Shown: positions 23,805-33,615, counted from the stretch's first letter. The stretch is DNA of 64,000 nt from JBJMHZ01 sp045807125 (GCA_045807125.1 JBJMHZ010000054.1:109676-173675), one strand, 5' to 3'. The notes: generated by a model from the sequence alone, not told the origin. Numbers and translations: made by a program.

Positions 23805-25550
23805 TCAGAGCGCCGTCCCGGCCAGTGCCGCGACGACCACCGACTCCCCGGCGAGCGTGACGCCGCCAGGGTCGAACGCGAACCCTTCGCGACTCGACAG
23901 CAGCACGTCGAGCACCGGCTCGCCCACCGGCACGCGCTGCTCCGCCTCGGCGAGGTTGACGACGACCGCCAGGTCGGCGCGCCGCATCACCAGCCATCGG
24001 GCGTCGTCGTCGTACGCCACCTGCACGCTGCCGAGATCGCCGTCGGCGAGGGCCGGAGCCATGCGCCGCAGCTGGATCAGCCGGCCATGCCACGTCAGCA
24101 GCGCCGCGTGGTCCTCCTTGTCGAGCTCGGACCAGTCGAGGCGCGACCGCTCGAACGTCTCGGCCGCCTGCGGGTCGGGCACCTGAGCCGGGTCCCAGCC
24201 GAAGGCGGCGAACTCCTCCCGCCGCCCGGTGCGCACCGCCTCCGCGAGCTCGTGGTCGTCGTGGTCGGTGAAGTACTGCCACGGCGTCGACGCGCCCCAC
24301 TCCTCGCCCATCCACAGCATCGGCGTGAACGGGCTCGTGAGCACGAGCGCGGCACCGATCTCCAGCCGCCCCCGCGACAGCAACGCCGAGGTGCGCTCGC
24401 CGAGCGCGCGGTTGCCCACCTGGTCGTGGTCCTGGAGGTAGCCGAGCAGCCGGTGCCCGGACAGGCCGGTGAAGGGGCGGCCGTGCCGGCGGCCCCGGTA
24501 GCCGGAGCGCTGCCCGGCGTAGACGTAGCCACCGGTCAGAGCGGCCGCGAGATCGTCGAGCGAGCCGTAGTCGCCGTAGTAGCCGTCGTGCTCCCCGGTC
24601 AGGACCGCGTGCAGCGCGTGATGGAAGTCGTCGGACCACTGCGCGTCGATCCCGTAGCCGCCGGCCTCGACCGGACGGACGATCCTCGGGTCGTTCAGGT
24701 CGCTCTCCGCGACGAGCACCAGGGTGCGGCCGAGCGCGCCGGACAGCGCCGCGACCTCGCTCGCGAGCTCCTCGAGGACGTGCAGGGCCGAGGTGTCGAC
24801 GATCGCGTGGACCGCGTCGAGCCGCAGGCCGTCGCAGTGGTAGTCGCGGAGCCAGCCCAGTGCGTTGTCGACGACGAAGCGGCGCACCTCGTCCGAGCCC
24901 GCGTCGTCGTAGTTGACCGCCTGCCCCCACGGAGTGCGGTGCGCGTCGGTGAAGTACGGACCGAAGCGGCTCAGGTAGTTGCCGCTCGGCCCGAGGTGGT
25001 TGTAGACGACGTCCAGCAGCACGCCCAGGCCCTGGGCGTGGCAGGCGTCGACCAGCCGCTTGAGCCCCTCGGGACCGCCGTACGCGTCGTGCACGGCGTA
25101 GAGCCCGACCCCGTCGTAGCCCCATCCGCGCTCACCGGGGAAGGCGTTGACCGGCAGCAGCTCGATGAAGTCGACGCCCAGCCCGGCCAGGTGGTCGAGC
25201 CGGTCGATCACGCCGTCGAAGGTGCCCTCCGGGGAGAACGTCCCCACGTGCAGCTCGTACACGACGCTGCCGGCCAATGGCCGTCCGTGCCAGGCGTGGT
25301 CGTGCCACTCGAAGGCGGCGTGGTCGACGATCCGGCTGGGCCCGTGCACGCCGTGCGGCTGCCAGGCGGAGCGCGGGTCGGGGAGCGGCCGCCCGCCGTC
25401 GAGCACGAAGGCGTAGTCGGTGTCGTGCGCGCTCGGCGGCAGGGAGACCTCCCACCAGCCACCGTTGCCGGCGGTCATGCCCTGGCGCTCCCCGTCCCGC
25501 TCGATCTCGACGGTGCTCGCGTCCGGTGCCCATACCCGCAGGGTCGTCAT
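23805..25550 (-). CDS. treZ: Malto-oligosyltrehalose trehalohydrolase
   Basis: 581 aa. GH13 enzyme that releases trehalose from the maltooligosyl-trehalose made by TreY. An N-terminal CBM48-like domain (MTTLRVWAPDASTVEIERDG) precedes the TIM barrel: VYELHVGTFSPEGTFDG near residue 96, DVVYNHLGPSGNYL near residue 180, nucleophile Asp in GLRLDAVHAIVD near residue 246, the general acid in LVAESDLNDPR near residue 282, and LQDHDQVGNRA near residue 375. Length fits TreZ. It is transcribed in the same direction as treY and treX but is separated from them by an opposing DUF885 gene. Confidence 0.96.
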   Translation of the reverse strand: MTTLRVWAPDASTVEIERDGERQGMTAGNGGWWEVSLPPSAHDTDYAFVLDGGRPLPDPRSAWQPHGVHGPSRIVDHAAFEWHDHAWHGRPLAGSVVYELHVGTFSPEGTFDGVIDRLDHLAGLGVDFIELLPVNAFPGERGWGYDGVGLYAVHDAYGGPEGLKRLVDACHAQGLGVLLDVVYNHLGPSGNYLSRFGPYFTDAHRTPWGQAVNYDDAGSDEVRRFVVDNALGWLRDYHCDGLRLDAVHAIVDTSALHVLEELASEVAALSGALGRTLVLVAESDLNDPRIVRPVEAGGYGIDAQWSDDFHHALHAVLTGEHDGYYGDYGSLDDLAAALTGGYVYAGQRSGYRGRRHGRPFTGLSGHRLLGYLQDHDQVGNRALGERTSALLSRGRLEIGAALVLTSPFTPMLWMGEEWGASTPWQYFTDHDDHELAEAVRTGRREEFAAFGWDPAQVPDPQAAETFERSRLDWSELDKEDHAALLTWHGRLIQLRRMAPALADGDLGSVQVAYDDDARWLVMRRADLAVVVNLAEAEQRVPVGEPVLDVLLSSREGFAFDPGGVTLAGESVVVAALAGTAL

Positions 25551-25643
25551 GGGCGTCGCCCTTCCCAGCGCGCTCGCCGTTAGTCGCGTGCGGCGCCCGC
25601 GGGCGGCGGCTAGTGTGCTCGGTCACGGCCAGGCGGGGACGGC

Positions 25644-25688
25644 GTCGAGGACGTCGAGGACGTCGAGGACGTCGAGGACGTCGATGAG
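25644..25688. repeat. Intergenic 9-bp minisatellite (gtcgaggac)
   Basis: Four exact copies of gtcgaggac (25644-25679) and a fifth degenerate one lie between the divergent treZ and DUF885 starts, ending about 25 nt before the latter. It could alter promoter spacing; it does not encode a credible protein. Confidence 0.8.
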
Positions 25689-25711
25689 GGCGGCGGGGAG
25701 GACGGAGCAGC

Positions 25712-27409
25712 ATGACGGATGAGGCACCCGACGGCAGGCGCGGCGGGATCGCGGCGCTCGCCGACTCGCTCGTCGTGGCACTGTTCGACGCTGATCCGCT
25801 GTTCGCCACGCTCGTCGGCGTCCACGACCGCGACGAGCGGCTGCCGGACCTGTCCGCGGCGGCGCAGGAGGCGACGGCCGAGCGGCTCGTCCGGCTCGCG
25901 GCGACCGCCCGCGAGGCGAGCGCGGCCGACGCGGACGAGCGGGTGACCCGCGACGTCGTCGTCCATGCCGCGACCGCGGAGGCGCAGCGGCTGCGCGCCG
26001 GGCTGGTCGAGCTCACCGTGACCGACCTGTGGGTGGCGCCGGTCGCCGCGATGCTGGCGTTCTTCCCCGACATCACGCTGCCGGAGCCGGAGCTGGCGAC
26101 CGCCTACCTGCGCCGGCTGGAGGCGCTGCCCGGCTACGTCGGCGCCGCCGCGGAGCGGCACCGGCAGGGTACGGCGGCCGGCCGCACCGCCGTTCACCAC
26201 CTCGTCGAGGCCGCGATGCACCAGCTCGACCGCTGGCTCGACGGCTCGGAGCGCGACCCCTTCGCGGTGAACGAGCCGCCGGCCGGCTGGGGCGGCGCCG
26301 AGCGGTTCGTCGCGGAGCGCGCGCGGATCATCGCCGAGGTGGTGCGCCCGGCGATGGCCGGCTACCGCGACGCGCTCCGCGCCGACGTGCTGCCGCATGC
26401 GCGCCCCGCCGACCGGGCCGGCCTGTGCTGGGTGCCCGGCGGCGACGAGCTGTACGCGACGATGACCCGGCTGCACACGACGACCGACGCGACCCCGCAC
26501 GACCTGCACGCGCTCGGGCTCGAGCTGATGGACCGGCTGGACGAGGAGTACGCCGAGATCGGGCAGCGCGCCTTCGGCACGTCCGACGTCCCCGTCATCC
26601 ACGGCCGGCTCCGCGACGACCCGGACCTGCGCTTCCGCGACGCCGACGAGATGGTCCACGCCGCGCTCGCGGCGGTGCGGCGGGCCGAGGACAGGGCGCC
26701 CGAGTGGTTCGGCACCGTGCCGGAGCAGCCCTGCGTCGTCCGCCCGGTGCCGTCCGAGGCGGCGGATCACGCGCCCGGCGCGTACTACATGCCCGCCTCG
26801 CTGGACGGCTCGCGCCCCGGCGTCTACTACCTCAACACGCTGAACGCGGCCCACGAGCTGCGCGCGGGCGCCGAGGCTGTCGCGTTCCACGAGGCCTGCC
26901 CCGGCCACCACTTCCAGAGCGCGCTGCTCGTCGAGTCCCGCTCGCTGCCGCTGCTGCGCCGCATCCTGTCGATGACCGCGTACGACGAGGGCTGGGGGCT
27001 CTACAGCGAGCGGCTGGCCGACGAGATGGGGCTGTACTCGGACGACCTGTCGCGCCTCGGCATGCTGGTCGCCGACTCGATGCGGGCCGCCCGGCTCGTC
27101 GTCGACACCGGCCTGCACGCGCTGGGCTGGAGCCGCGAGCAGGCGGTCGGCTTCTGCCGGGAGCGCACGCCGATGGCGCTCCACGACATCGAGGTCGAGA
27201 TCGACCGCTACATCGCCGACCCCGCGCAGGCGCTGGCGTACATGGTGGGCCGCCTCGAGATCCAGCGGCTGCGGGCCGGGGCCGAGCGGACGCTCGGCGA
27301 GCGGTTCGACCCGCGGGCGTTCCACGACGTCGTCCTGCTGAACGGCTCGGTGCCGCTCGGGCTGCTCGGCGAGCTCGTCGCGGAGTGGACGGCAGCCACG
27401 GCGTCCTGA
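25712..27409 (+). CDS. DUF885 family (M32-like metalloprotein)
   Basis: 565 aa. Helical DUF885 protein, distantly similar to zinc carboxypeptidases. The metal-site block AVAFHEACPGHHFQSALL (near residue 391) carries an HExxxGHH variant of HExxH, and MTAYDEGWGLYSERLADEMG near residue 420 supplies the downstream Glu. GVYYLNTLNAAHELR precedes it, as in the family. No signal peptide is present, so it probably acts in the cytosol on small peptides. It sits between treZ and the small membrane protein gene, both on the other strand. Confidence 0.9.
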   Translation: MTDEAPDGRRGGIAALADSLVVALFDADPLFATLVGVHDRDERLPDLSAAAQEATAERLVRLAATAREASAADADERVTRDVVVHAATAEAQRLRAGLVELTVTDLWVAPVAAMLAFFPDITLPEPELATAYLRRLEALPGYVGAAAERHRQGTAAGRTAVHHLVEAAMHQLDRWLDGSERDPFAVNEPPAGWGGAERFVAERARIIAEVVRPAMAGYRDALRADVLPHARPADRAGLCWVPGGDELYATMTRLHTTTDATPHDLHALGLELMDRLDEEYAEIGQRAFGTSDVPVIHGRLRDDPDLRFRDADEMVHAALAAVRRAEDRAPEWFGTVPEQPCVVRPVPSEAADHAPGAYYMPASLDGSRPGVYYLNTLNAAHELRAGAEAVAFHEACPGHHFQSALLVESRSLPLLRRILSMTAYDEGWGLYSERLADEMGLYSDDLSRLGMLVADSMRAARLVVDTGLHALGWSREQAVGFCRERTPMALHDIEVEIDRYIADPAQALAYMVGRLEIQRLRAGAERTLGERFDPRAFHDVVLLNGSVPLGLLGELVAEWTAATAS

Positions 27410-27431
27410 CGTGCGGCTCGGAGCCGGTCGG

Positions 27432-27644
27432 TCATTCGCGCCGGCCGTGCTCGAGCACGACCTCGAGCAGGAAGGCCGCCGCGCACATCGTGCCGAGCCA
27501 GAAGCAGGTCCGGTCCAGCCAGCTCTCCACGAGAGCGCCCGCGACGGTGCGGTGCAGGTGGATCGGCTCCCCGACGACGAGCATCGTCATGATGAAGCTC
27601 ACGGCGTAGAGGCCGAGGGTCGCGCGGAGCAGGTTCGAGCGCAC
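27432..27644 (-). CDS. Small two-helix membrane protein, unknown
   Basis: 70 aa from GTG 27644, supported by a strong AGGAGG 6 nt upstream. Two hydrophobic helices (LGLYAVSFIMTMLVV and FWLGTMCAAAFLLEVVL) are joined by a polar loop with EPIHLHRT. It ends in EHGRRE. No family was recognised. It lies 92 nt beyond the treY stop on the same strand. Confidence 0.7.
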   Translation of the reverse strand: MRSNLLRATLGLYAVSFIMTMLVVGEPIHLHRTVAGALVESWLDRTCFWLGTMCAAAFLLEVVLEHGRRE

Positions 27645-27736
27645 GGCACCTCCTGGTCGGCCCGGCCCGGCCGTCCCGAGCGTGCCGCCAAGCATGACGG
27701 CAATCCGCCGGCATGCTCGTAGCGACGCACCGACCC

Positions 27737-30235
27737 TCAGCCGCCGGCCGGGTGGAGCAGGGCGACCGGGAAGTCCGCCAGCAGGTCGGCGAGCCGCACG
27801 GCGTCGCCCTCGACCACGCCGCCGGTGAGGACGTCGCGCCACGGCCCGGCCGAGGGCAGGCCGAGCGTGGTGTCGCCCCAGCCGCCGCGCCGGCCGAGGC
27901 CCACCGGCAGCCGCGGGACGACGGTCACCGCCGCGTCGGCGCGGGCGAAGGCCACGCAGTGCGCCGCTGCCTCGCCGTCGGCGACCAGCGCGCGGTACGC
28001 CCCGCGCTCGTCGAACCACTCCGGCCGCTCCCGGCGCAGCCGCAGCGCGCGCGAGGTGACCAGCAGCTTGGCCGCCCCCGAGTCGTCGTGCACGGTGGGC
28101 AGGTCGGCGGCGCCGGCATCCATCGCGGTCAGCAGCGCGCGGCGCAGCGCGAAGTCGACCGGTCGCCGGTTGTCGGGGTCGACGAGGGACAGGTCCCAGC
28201 ACTCGCTGCCCTGGTAGACGTCCGGCACCCCGGGCATGGTGAGCTGCACCAGCTTCTGGGCGAGCGAGTTGACGCGGCCCGGCACGAGCACGGTCGCGAC
28301 GAACGACTCGACGTCGGCGAGCAGCGCCTCGTCGCCGGTCACGCCCCTGACGAACGAGCGCAGCGCCTCGTCGTACCCGGCCGCCGGATCGACCCAGGAG
28401 GTGCGCTGCTTGGCCTCCCTGGTCGCCTTCTCCAGGTAGGCGGCGAGGCGGTCGGCGCCGATCGGCCAGGCGCCGACGAGGGTCTGCCAGAGCAGGTACT
28501 CGGCATTGGGGTCGGGGGGGCTGGCATTGGGGTCGGGGGAGTTGGCATTGGGGTCGGGGGAGCCGGAAGGGGCGTCGGGGCCGGCGGGGGAGCGGTGCCG
28601 GGCCGCGGCCTCGTGCCAGCGCCGCACCGCCTGCGCCCACTGCGCGGGCAGCTCGGACAGCACGGCGAGGCGCGCCCGCACGTCCTCGCTGCGCTTGGTG
28701 TCGTGGGTCGACAGCGCGGTCATCGCGAGCGGCCAGCGCTCCTGCCGGAAGAGCGCGTCGGCGTGGAAGTCGGCGACCGGGACCCCGAAGACCGACGGGT
28801 CGCCGCCCACCTCGTTGAGGGACACCAGCCGGTGGTAGCGGTAGAACGCGGTGTCCTCGACGCCCTTGGCCATCACCATGCCGGTGGTCTGCTGCAGCCG
28901 CACGACGAAGGCGCGCTCGATCCCAGGACGGGCGATCGCGGCCCGCCGCACGCCGTGCAGCGCCTCGTACAGCGCCGCATCGGCAGGGCGGCGGGCGGCC
29001 GCCGCGTCGATCGCGCCGGCGATGACCGACGCCGGACCGTCCTCGGCGGCCTCCTCCCGCGCCGGGTGGAAGCGCAGGTAGCTCCGGTAGGCATCGAAGG
29101 ACGCCAGCAGCTCGGCGAGTGGCTCGACCGCATCCTCCCACCGCTGCACGACGCCCGCCCGCTGGAGCAGCGCGGCGAGGCGCGATGTCTCGGCGCGCAG
29201 CACCGTGCGGGCTGCCTCCCCCTTGAGCGCGTGGGCGATCGCGGGGAAGTCGGTCGGCTCGCCGGTGAGGGCGCCGTACGCCTCGGTCAGCGGCCGCTCC
29301 CCGGCGGGGTCGACGAGGAGGCCGCCGATCGTGCGCATCGCGTCGTACCCGGTGGTGCCGGCCACCGGCCAGCGCGGGTCGAGCCGCTCGCCGGGCTCGA
29401 GGATCTTCTCGACGACGATCCACGCCGCCGGCGCTGCGGCGGCGAGCCGTTGCAGGTAGCCGAGGGGATCGGCCAGCCCGTCCGGATGGTCGATGCGCAG
29501 CCCGTCGAGCTCGCCGGCCGCGAGCCACGCCAGCACGGTGTCGTGGCTCTCGTGGAAGACGCGGTCGTCCTCGACGCGGATGGCGGCCAGGTCGGTGACG
29601 TCGAAGAACCGCCGGTAGTTCAGCGCCCGGTTGCCGAGCCGCCAGTCGGCGAGCGCGTAGTGCTGCCGGTCGAGCACGTCGCCGACGTCAGCACCGAGCT
29701 CACCGCTGCCGTCGGCCACCGGGAACCGCCTGTCGTGGTAGGCGACCAGCAGCTCGCCGTCCTCCTCGACCAGTCGCAGCTGCTCGATCTCGGCCGGATC
29801 GCCGCCGAGGACGGGCAGCAGCAGCCGCTCGCGGTGGCCCGGCTCGGCCGCGTACGGCGCGTCCCAGTCGATGTCGAAGCGACCGGCGCACGGCGACGCG
29901 GTGCCGTGCTTCAGGACGTCCCACCACCACGCGTTGTCCCGCGGCGTCGCGACGCTCATGTGGTTGGGGACGATGTCGAGCACCTGCCCGAGGCCGTGCT
30001 CGCGCAGGGCACGCACCAGCTCGCGGCGGCCCTCCTCGCCGCCGAGGTCGGCGCTCGCCCTGGTGTGGTCGACCACGTCGTACCCGTGCGTGGAGCCGGT
30101 CGCGGCCTGCAGGTAGGGCGATGCGTAGAGATGGGTGACGCCGAGCGCCGCGAGGTAGTCGGCGAGGTCGGCAGCGGCCGTGAAGTCGAACGCAGGCTGG
30201 AGCTGGACGCGGTACGTCGACAGCGGTGCCGGCAC
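27737..30235 (-). CDS. treY: Malto-oligosyltrehalose synthase
   Basis: 832 aa from a GTG that overlaps the treX stop (TAGTG). GH13 enzyme that turns the reducing end of a maltodextrin into a trehalosyl unit by intramolecular transglucosylation. Blocks: STYRVQLQPAFDF at the N-terminus, LYASPYLQAATGSTHGYDVV, DIVPNHMSVA near residue 87, nucleophile in LDGLRIDHPDGLADP near residue 245, and VEKILEPGERL near residue 273. MAKGVEDTAFYRYHRL is also characteristic. A 21-bp triplicated insert (28502-28564) adds PDPNA repeats before the conserved C-terminal part. With TreX and TreZ it makes trehalose from glycogen. Confidence 0.96.
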   Translation of the reverse strand: MPAPLSTYRVQLQPAFDFTAAADLADYLAALGVTHLYASPYLQAATGSTHGYDVVDHTRASADLGGEEGRRELVRALREHGLGQVLDIVPNHMSVATPRDNAWWWDVLKHGTASPCAGRFDIDWDAPYAAEPGHRERLLLPVLGGDPAEIEQLRLVEEDGELLVAYHDRRFPVADGSGELGADVGDVLDRQHYALADWRLGNRALNYRRFFDVTDLAAIRVEDDRVFHESHDTVLAWLAAGELDGLRIDHPDGLADPLGYLQRLAAAAPAAWIVVEKILEPGERLDPRWPVAGTTGYDAMRTIGGLLVDPAGERPLTEAYGALTGEPTDFPAIAHALKGEAARTVLRAETSRLAALLQRAGVVQRWEDAVEPLAELLASFDAYRSYLRFHPAREEAAEDGPASVIAGAIDAAAARRPADAALYEALHGVRRAAIARPGIERAFVVRLQQTTGMVMAKGVEDTAFYRYHRLVSLNEVGGDPSVFGVPVADFHADALFRQERWPLAMTALSTHDTKRSEDVRARLAVLSELPAQWAQAVRRWHEAAARHRSPAGPDAPSGSPDPNANSPDPNASPPDPNAEYLLWQTLVGAWPIGADRLAAYLEKATREAKQRTSWVDPAAGYDEALRSFVRGVTGDEALLADVESFVATVLVPGRVNSLAQKLVQLTMPGVPDVYQGSECWDLSLVDPDNRRPVDFALRRALLTAMDAGAADLPTVHDDSGAAKLLVTSRALRLRRERPEWFDERGAYRALVADGEAAAHCVAFARADAAVTVVPRLPVGLGRRGGWGDTTLGLPSAGPWRDVLTGGVVEGDAVRLADLLADFPVALLHPAGG
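28502..28564. repeat. In-frame 21-bp triplicate inside treY
   Basis: Three near-identical units beginning ggcattggggtcggggg start at 28502, 28523 and 28544. On the minus strand they encode three PDPNA-containing heptads, making a Pro/Asn-rich linker. Confidence 0.85.
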
Positions 30236-32349
30236 TAGTAGAGCCGCCTCAGCACGAGCAGCGAGCGGGCGTCGACCGCGATGCCGTCGCCAGCCTTGAG
30301 CGCCTGCTCGACCTCGGCGCTCGGCGCCGCGGTGTCGAGCTCGACCGCCCAACGCTCGCCGAAGTCGTCCGGCGGAAGCGTGAACGTCAGCGGCTCATGA
30401 TGGGCGTTGAACAGCAGCAGGAACGAATCGTCGCGCACCGGCATGCCGCGCTGGTCGAGGCCGGGGATCGCCTCGCCGTTGAGGAAGACGCCGAGCGACT
30501 TGGCGAAGCCGGACTCCCAGTCCTCGTCGCTCATCTCCTCGCCCTCGGGCGTGAACCAGACGATGTCGGCGAGGCCGCCGGAGCCCCGTACCGGCATGCC
30601 GGCGAAGAACCTGCGCCGCTTGAAGGCCGGGTGCTCGCGACGCAGCTTGGCCACGCGGGCGGTGAACTCGAGCAGCGCCCAGTTCTCCTCGGCGAGGCGC
30701 CAGTCGACCCACGTCAGCTCGTTGTCCTGGCAGTAGCCGTTGTTGTTGCCGAGCTGGCTGCGGCCCATCTCGTCACCGTGCAGCAGCATCGGCACGCCCT
30801 GGCTGAGGAACAGCGTGGTGAGGAAGTTGCGCTTCTGCTGCTCGCGCAGCACGATGATGTCGAGGTCGTCGGTCGGCCCTTCCGTGCCGCAGTTCCACGA
30901 CCGGTTGTGGCTCTCGCCGTCGTTGCTGCCCTCGCCGTTGGCCTCGTTGTGCTTCTCGTTGTAGGAGACCAGGTCGTGCAGGGTGAACCCGTCGTGGGCG
31001 GTGACGAAGTTGATGGACGCGCTGGGCCGGCGGGTGCTGAACTCGTACAGGTCGCTCGACCCGGTCAGCCGCGACGCGAACTCGGCGAGCGTGCCGCCCT
31101 CGCCGCGCCAGAAGTCGCGGACGGTGTCGCGGTACTTGCCGTTCCACTCGGTCCACAGCGGCGGGAAGTTGCCCACCTGGTAACCGCCCTCGCCGACGTC
31201 CCACGGCTCGGCGATGAGCTTCACCTGCGAGACGACCGGGTCCTGCTGCACGAGGTCGAAGAACGTGGACAGCCGGTCGACGTCGTAGAACTCGCGCGCC
31301 AGCGCCGAGGCCAGGTCGAACCGGAAGCCGTCGACATGCATGTCCAGCACCCAGTAGCGCAACGAGTCCATGATGAGCTGCAGCGCGTGGGGGTGCCGCA
31401 CGTTGAGCGAGTTGCCGGTGCCGGTGTAGTCCATGTAGTAGCGCTGGTCGTCCTCGACCAGGCGGTAGTAGGCCCGGTTGTCGATGCCGCGGAACGCGAG
31501 CGTCGGCCCCATGTGGTTGCCCTCGGCCGTGTGGTTGTAGACCACGTCGAGGATCACCTCGATGCCGGACTCGTGCAGCGACCGGACCATCGCCTTGAAC
31601 TCCTGCACCTGCTGACCGACCTGGCCCGACGAGCAGTAGCCGTTGTGCGGCGCCAGGTAGCCGATGGTGTTGTAGCCCCAGTAGTTCGACAGTCCCCGCT
31701 CGAGCAGGTGGTGGTCGTTGACGAACTGGTGCACCGGCATCAGCTCGACGGCGGTGACGCCGAGCGCGTGCAGGTGGTCGATCATCACCGGGTGCGCGAG
31801 GCCTGCGTACGTGCCGCGCAGCTCCTGCGGGATGCCAGGGTGCAGCTTCGTGAGGCCCCTCACGTGGGCCTCGTAGATGACGGTCTCGTGGTACGGCGTG
31901 CCAGGCGCGCGGTCGTTGTGCCAGTCGAAGAACGGGTTGATGACGACCGACTTCATCATGTGCGGCGCGCTGTCGGCGTCGTTGACGTCGTCGGGGTAGT
32001 CGAACCGGTAGCCGAACAGCGACTCGTCCCAGTCGATCTCGCCGTCGACCGCCTTGGCGTACGGGTCGAGGAGCAGCTTGCTCGGGTTGCAGCGCAGCCC
32101 GACCCGCGGGTCGTACGGCCCGTGCACCCGGAAGCCGTAGCGCTGGCCCGGGCCGATGTTGGGCAGGTAGCCGTGCCAGACGAAGCCGTCGACCTCGTAG
32201 AGGGAGTGCCTCGTCTCGACGCCCTCGTCGTCGAACAGGCACACCTCGACGCGCTCGGCGGCCTCGGAGAACAACGCGAAGTTGGTGCCCGTGCCGTCGT
32301 ACGTGGCCCCCAAGGGATAGGGCTGCCCGGGCCACACCTGCACGTCCAC
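30235..32349 (-). CDS. treX: Glycogen debranching enzyme
   Basis: 704 aa from GTG 32349; the frame is open upstream but homology begins with VWPGQPYPLGATYDGTGTNF. GH13 isoamylase-type enzyme that cuts alpha-1,6 branches of glycogen, feeding linear dextrins to TreY. The N-terminal CBM48 domain is followed by YEAHVRGLTKLHPGIP, DVVYNHTAEGNHMGPT, nucleophile in DGFRFDLASAL near residue 344, general acid in LIAEPWDVG near residue 379, and NFVTAHDGFTLHDLVSYN near residue 445. Length is typical. Its TAG overlaps the treY GTG, so the two are translationally coupled. Confidence 0.96.
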   Translation of the reverse strand: MDVQVWPGQPYPLGATYDGTGTNFALFSEAAERVEVCLFDDEGVETRHSLYEVDGFVWHGYLPNIGPGQRYGFRVHGPYDPRVGLRCNPSKLLLDPYAKAVDGEIDWDESLFGYRFDYPDDVNDADSAPHMMKSVVINPFFDWHNDRAPGTPYHETVIYEAHVRGLTKLHPGIPQELRGTYAGLAHPVMIDHLHALGVTAVELMPVHQFVNDHHLLERGLSNYWGYNTIGYLAPHNGYCSSGQVGQQVQEFKAMVRSLHESGIEVILDVVYNHTAEGNHMGPTLAFRGIDNRAYYRLVEDDQRYYMDYTGTGNSLNVRHPHALQLIMDSLRYWVLDMHVDGFRFDLASALAREFYDVDRLSTFFDLVQQDPVVSQVKLIAEPWDVGEGGYQVGNFPPLWTEWNGKYRDTVRDFWRGEGGTLAEFASRLTGSSDLYEFSTRRPSASINFVTAHDGFTLHDLVSYNEKHNEANGEGSNDGESHNRSWNCGTEGPTDDLDIIVLREQQKRNFLTTLFLSQGVPMLLHGDEMGRSQLGNNNGYCQDNELTWVDWRLAEENWALLEFTARVAKLRREHPAFKRRRFFAGMPVRGSGGLADIVWFTPEGEEMSDEDWESGFAKSLGVFLNGEAIPGLDQRGMPVRDDSFLLLFNAHHEPLTFTLPPDDFGERWAVELDTAAPSAEVEQALKAGDGIAVDARSLLVLRRLY

Positions 32350-32394
32350 GACTCTCTTTCTACTCGACCTTTCTGCTCGACTTCGCCGGAGGGC

Positions 32395-32415
32395 ACCGGC
32401 CGGCCGGCCGGCGGT
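32395..32415 (-). terminator. CCGGCC-repeat palindrome between baeRF2-like gene and treX
   Basis: A self-complementary run of CCGG units (ccggccggccggccgg) lies in the 65-nt gap directly after the stop of the release-factor-like gene. It can fold as a GC-only hairpin; a terminator role is inferred from position. Confidence 0.35.
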
Positions 32416-33524
32416 CAGCTCTCGAGGTCGAACCGCAGCAGCGCGCCGACGCCACCGCGCGGTGACTGCTCGAGGCCGCCGGGCACGCGCACGACCTCGG
32501 CGTTGGTCGCGACGGCCGCGCGCAGCAGCGCGTCGATCGCGACGGTCTGCGCCGGCTCGTCGACGCCCATCGCCCCGAGCTCGTCCTTGGTCGCGCCGAG
32601 GTGCACCGCCTCCGGCCCGAACCACACCCGCTCGTCGCCGGTCCAGTCCTCGGTGAGCAGCAGCGTGTCGACCTGGCTGCCCCGCAGGGCGCCGATCACC
32701 GCGGCGAGGCCGTCGGCGGCGAGCGTGCCCCTGCCGCGGTTCTCCTCGTACCTCTCGAGGACGGCGATGACGTCCTTGGTGCGCCGTTCCTCCAGCTTCT
32801 CGGCGACCTGCTCGAAGACGTGCCCGTTGCTGCCGTCGGCGCCCCTGCCGCCGGACACCTGCTCGACGATGCCCCGCTGCTCGGCGGGCAGGTCGCCGCG
32901 CACCAGCTCGATCTCGCGGTCGTCGCCCGCGACGACGATCAGCGTGGCGTCGATGTCGCGGCAGGCCCGCTCGATCGCGTCGGCGATCTCCTTGGCGTTG
33001 TGCTCCCAGCCCTCCTCGGCGCGCGCCTGCATGCGCCGCATCGCCCAGCCGCCCGCGCCGTGCACCTTGCGGATGTCGGCCGCATCGCCGCGGACGACCG
33101 TGAAGTCGGCGATCTCGGTCTCGCTCTCGGCGTAGGCGTAGACGTCGGCGCCGGTCCGGTCGATCAGCGCGACCACGTGCGGCCGCACGCGGGACGCCGC
33201 GTCGACGAGCGGCGCCACGTGGGGCAGCGGCGACACCCGTACGAGGTCGCCCGGCAGCGAGCCGGGCAGCGACCTGGCGAGGTGCACCGACCCGTTCGAG
33301 GCGATGACGGCGCGGGTGTCGCCCTCGTCGTGCGTGCCGCGGGCACCCGCGACCGCCTCGACCGTCGCCTGGTCGACGCCCTGGTCGGCGAGCTCGCGCT
33401 CGAGGTTGCGCCACGTCGTCTCGTACATCTGCTGGGCGTTCTCGACGGCGCTCCGCGCGCCCACGTACGCCGAGACGAACGGGCCGTCGGCCACGTACAG
33501 CTTGCCGATCATGCTGAGGTCCAA
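32415..33524 (-). CDS. eRF1-like BaeRF2/Rv2629 family protein
   Basis: 369 aa. It belongs to the bacterial archaeo-eukaryotic release-factor-1 relatives, of which mycobacterial Rv2629 is the known actinobacterial type. N-terminal block: PFVSAYVGARSAVENAQQM. Central domain: VRPHVVALIDRTGADVYAYA and RRMQARAEEGWEHNAKEIAD. C-terminal L7Ae-like region: LIVVAGDDREIELVRGDLP and RYEENRGRGTLAADGLAAVI. Members lack the GGQ peptidyl-hydrolysis motif, and none is seen here. Work on the related factor Balon links this family to ribosome hibernation, so a dormancy role is a reasonable inference. It sits just upstream of treX on the same strand. Confidence 0.82.
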   Translation of the reverse strand: MDLSMIGKLYVADGPFVSAYVGARSAVENAQQMYETTWRNLERELADQGVDQATVEAVAGARGTHDEGDTRAVIASNGSVHLARSLPGSLPGDLVRVSPLPHVAPLVDAASRVRPHVVALIDRTGADVYAYAESETEIADFTVVRGDAADIRKVHGAGGWAMRRMQARAEEGWEHNAKEIADAIERACRDIDATLIVVAGDDREIELVRGDLPAEQRGIVEQVSGGRGADGSNGHVFEQVAEKLEERRTKDVIAVLERYEENRGRGTLAADGLAAVIGALRGSQVDTLLLTEDWTGDERVWFGPEAVHLGATKDELGAMGVDEPAQTVAIDALLRAAVATNAEVVRVPGGLEQSPRGGVGALLRFDLES

Positions 33525-33615
33525 CGCGGCTCTCCTCGATCCGGCGCGCGACGGTGCGCGGCGCAGCGGGCTCCTGCGGGTCGTCGTGCCCCCTCCGGCG
33601 CGCGGATATGCCCGG

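Noticed and set aside
25610..27325. 571-residue minus-strand frame opposite the DUF885 gene
   Set aside because: It is the antisense of a well-conserved gene, with Arg/Val/His-biased composition and no family similarity.
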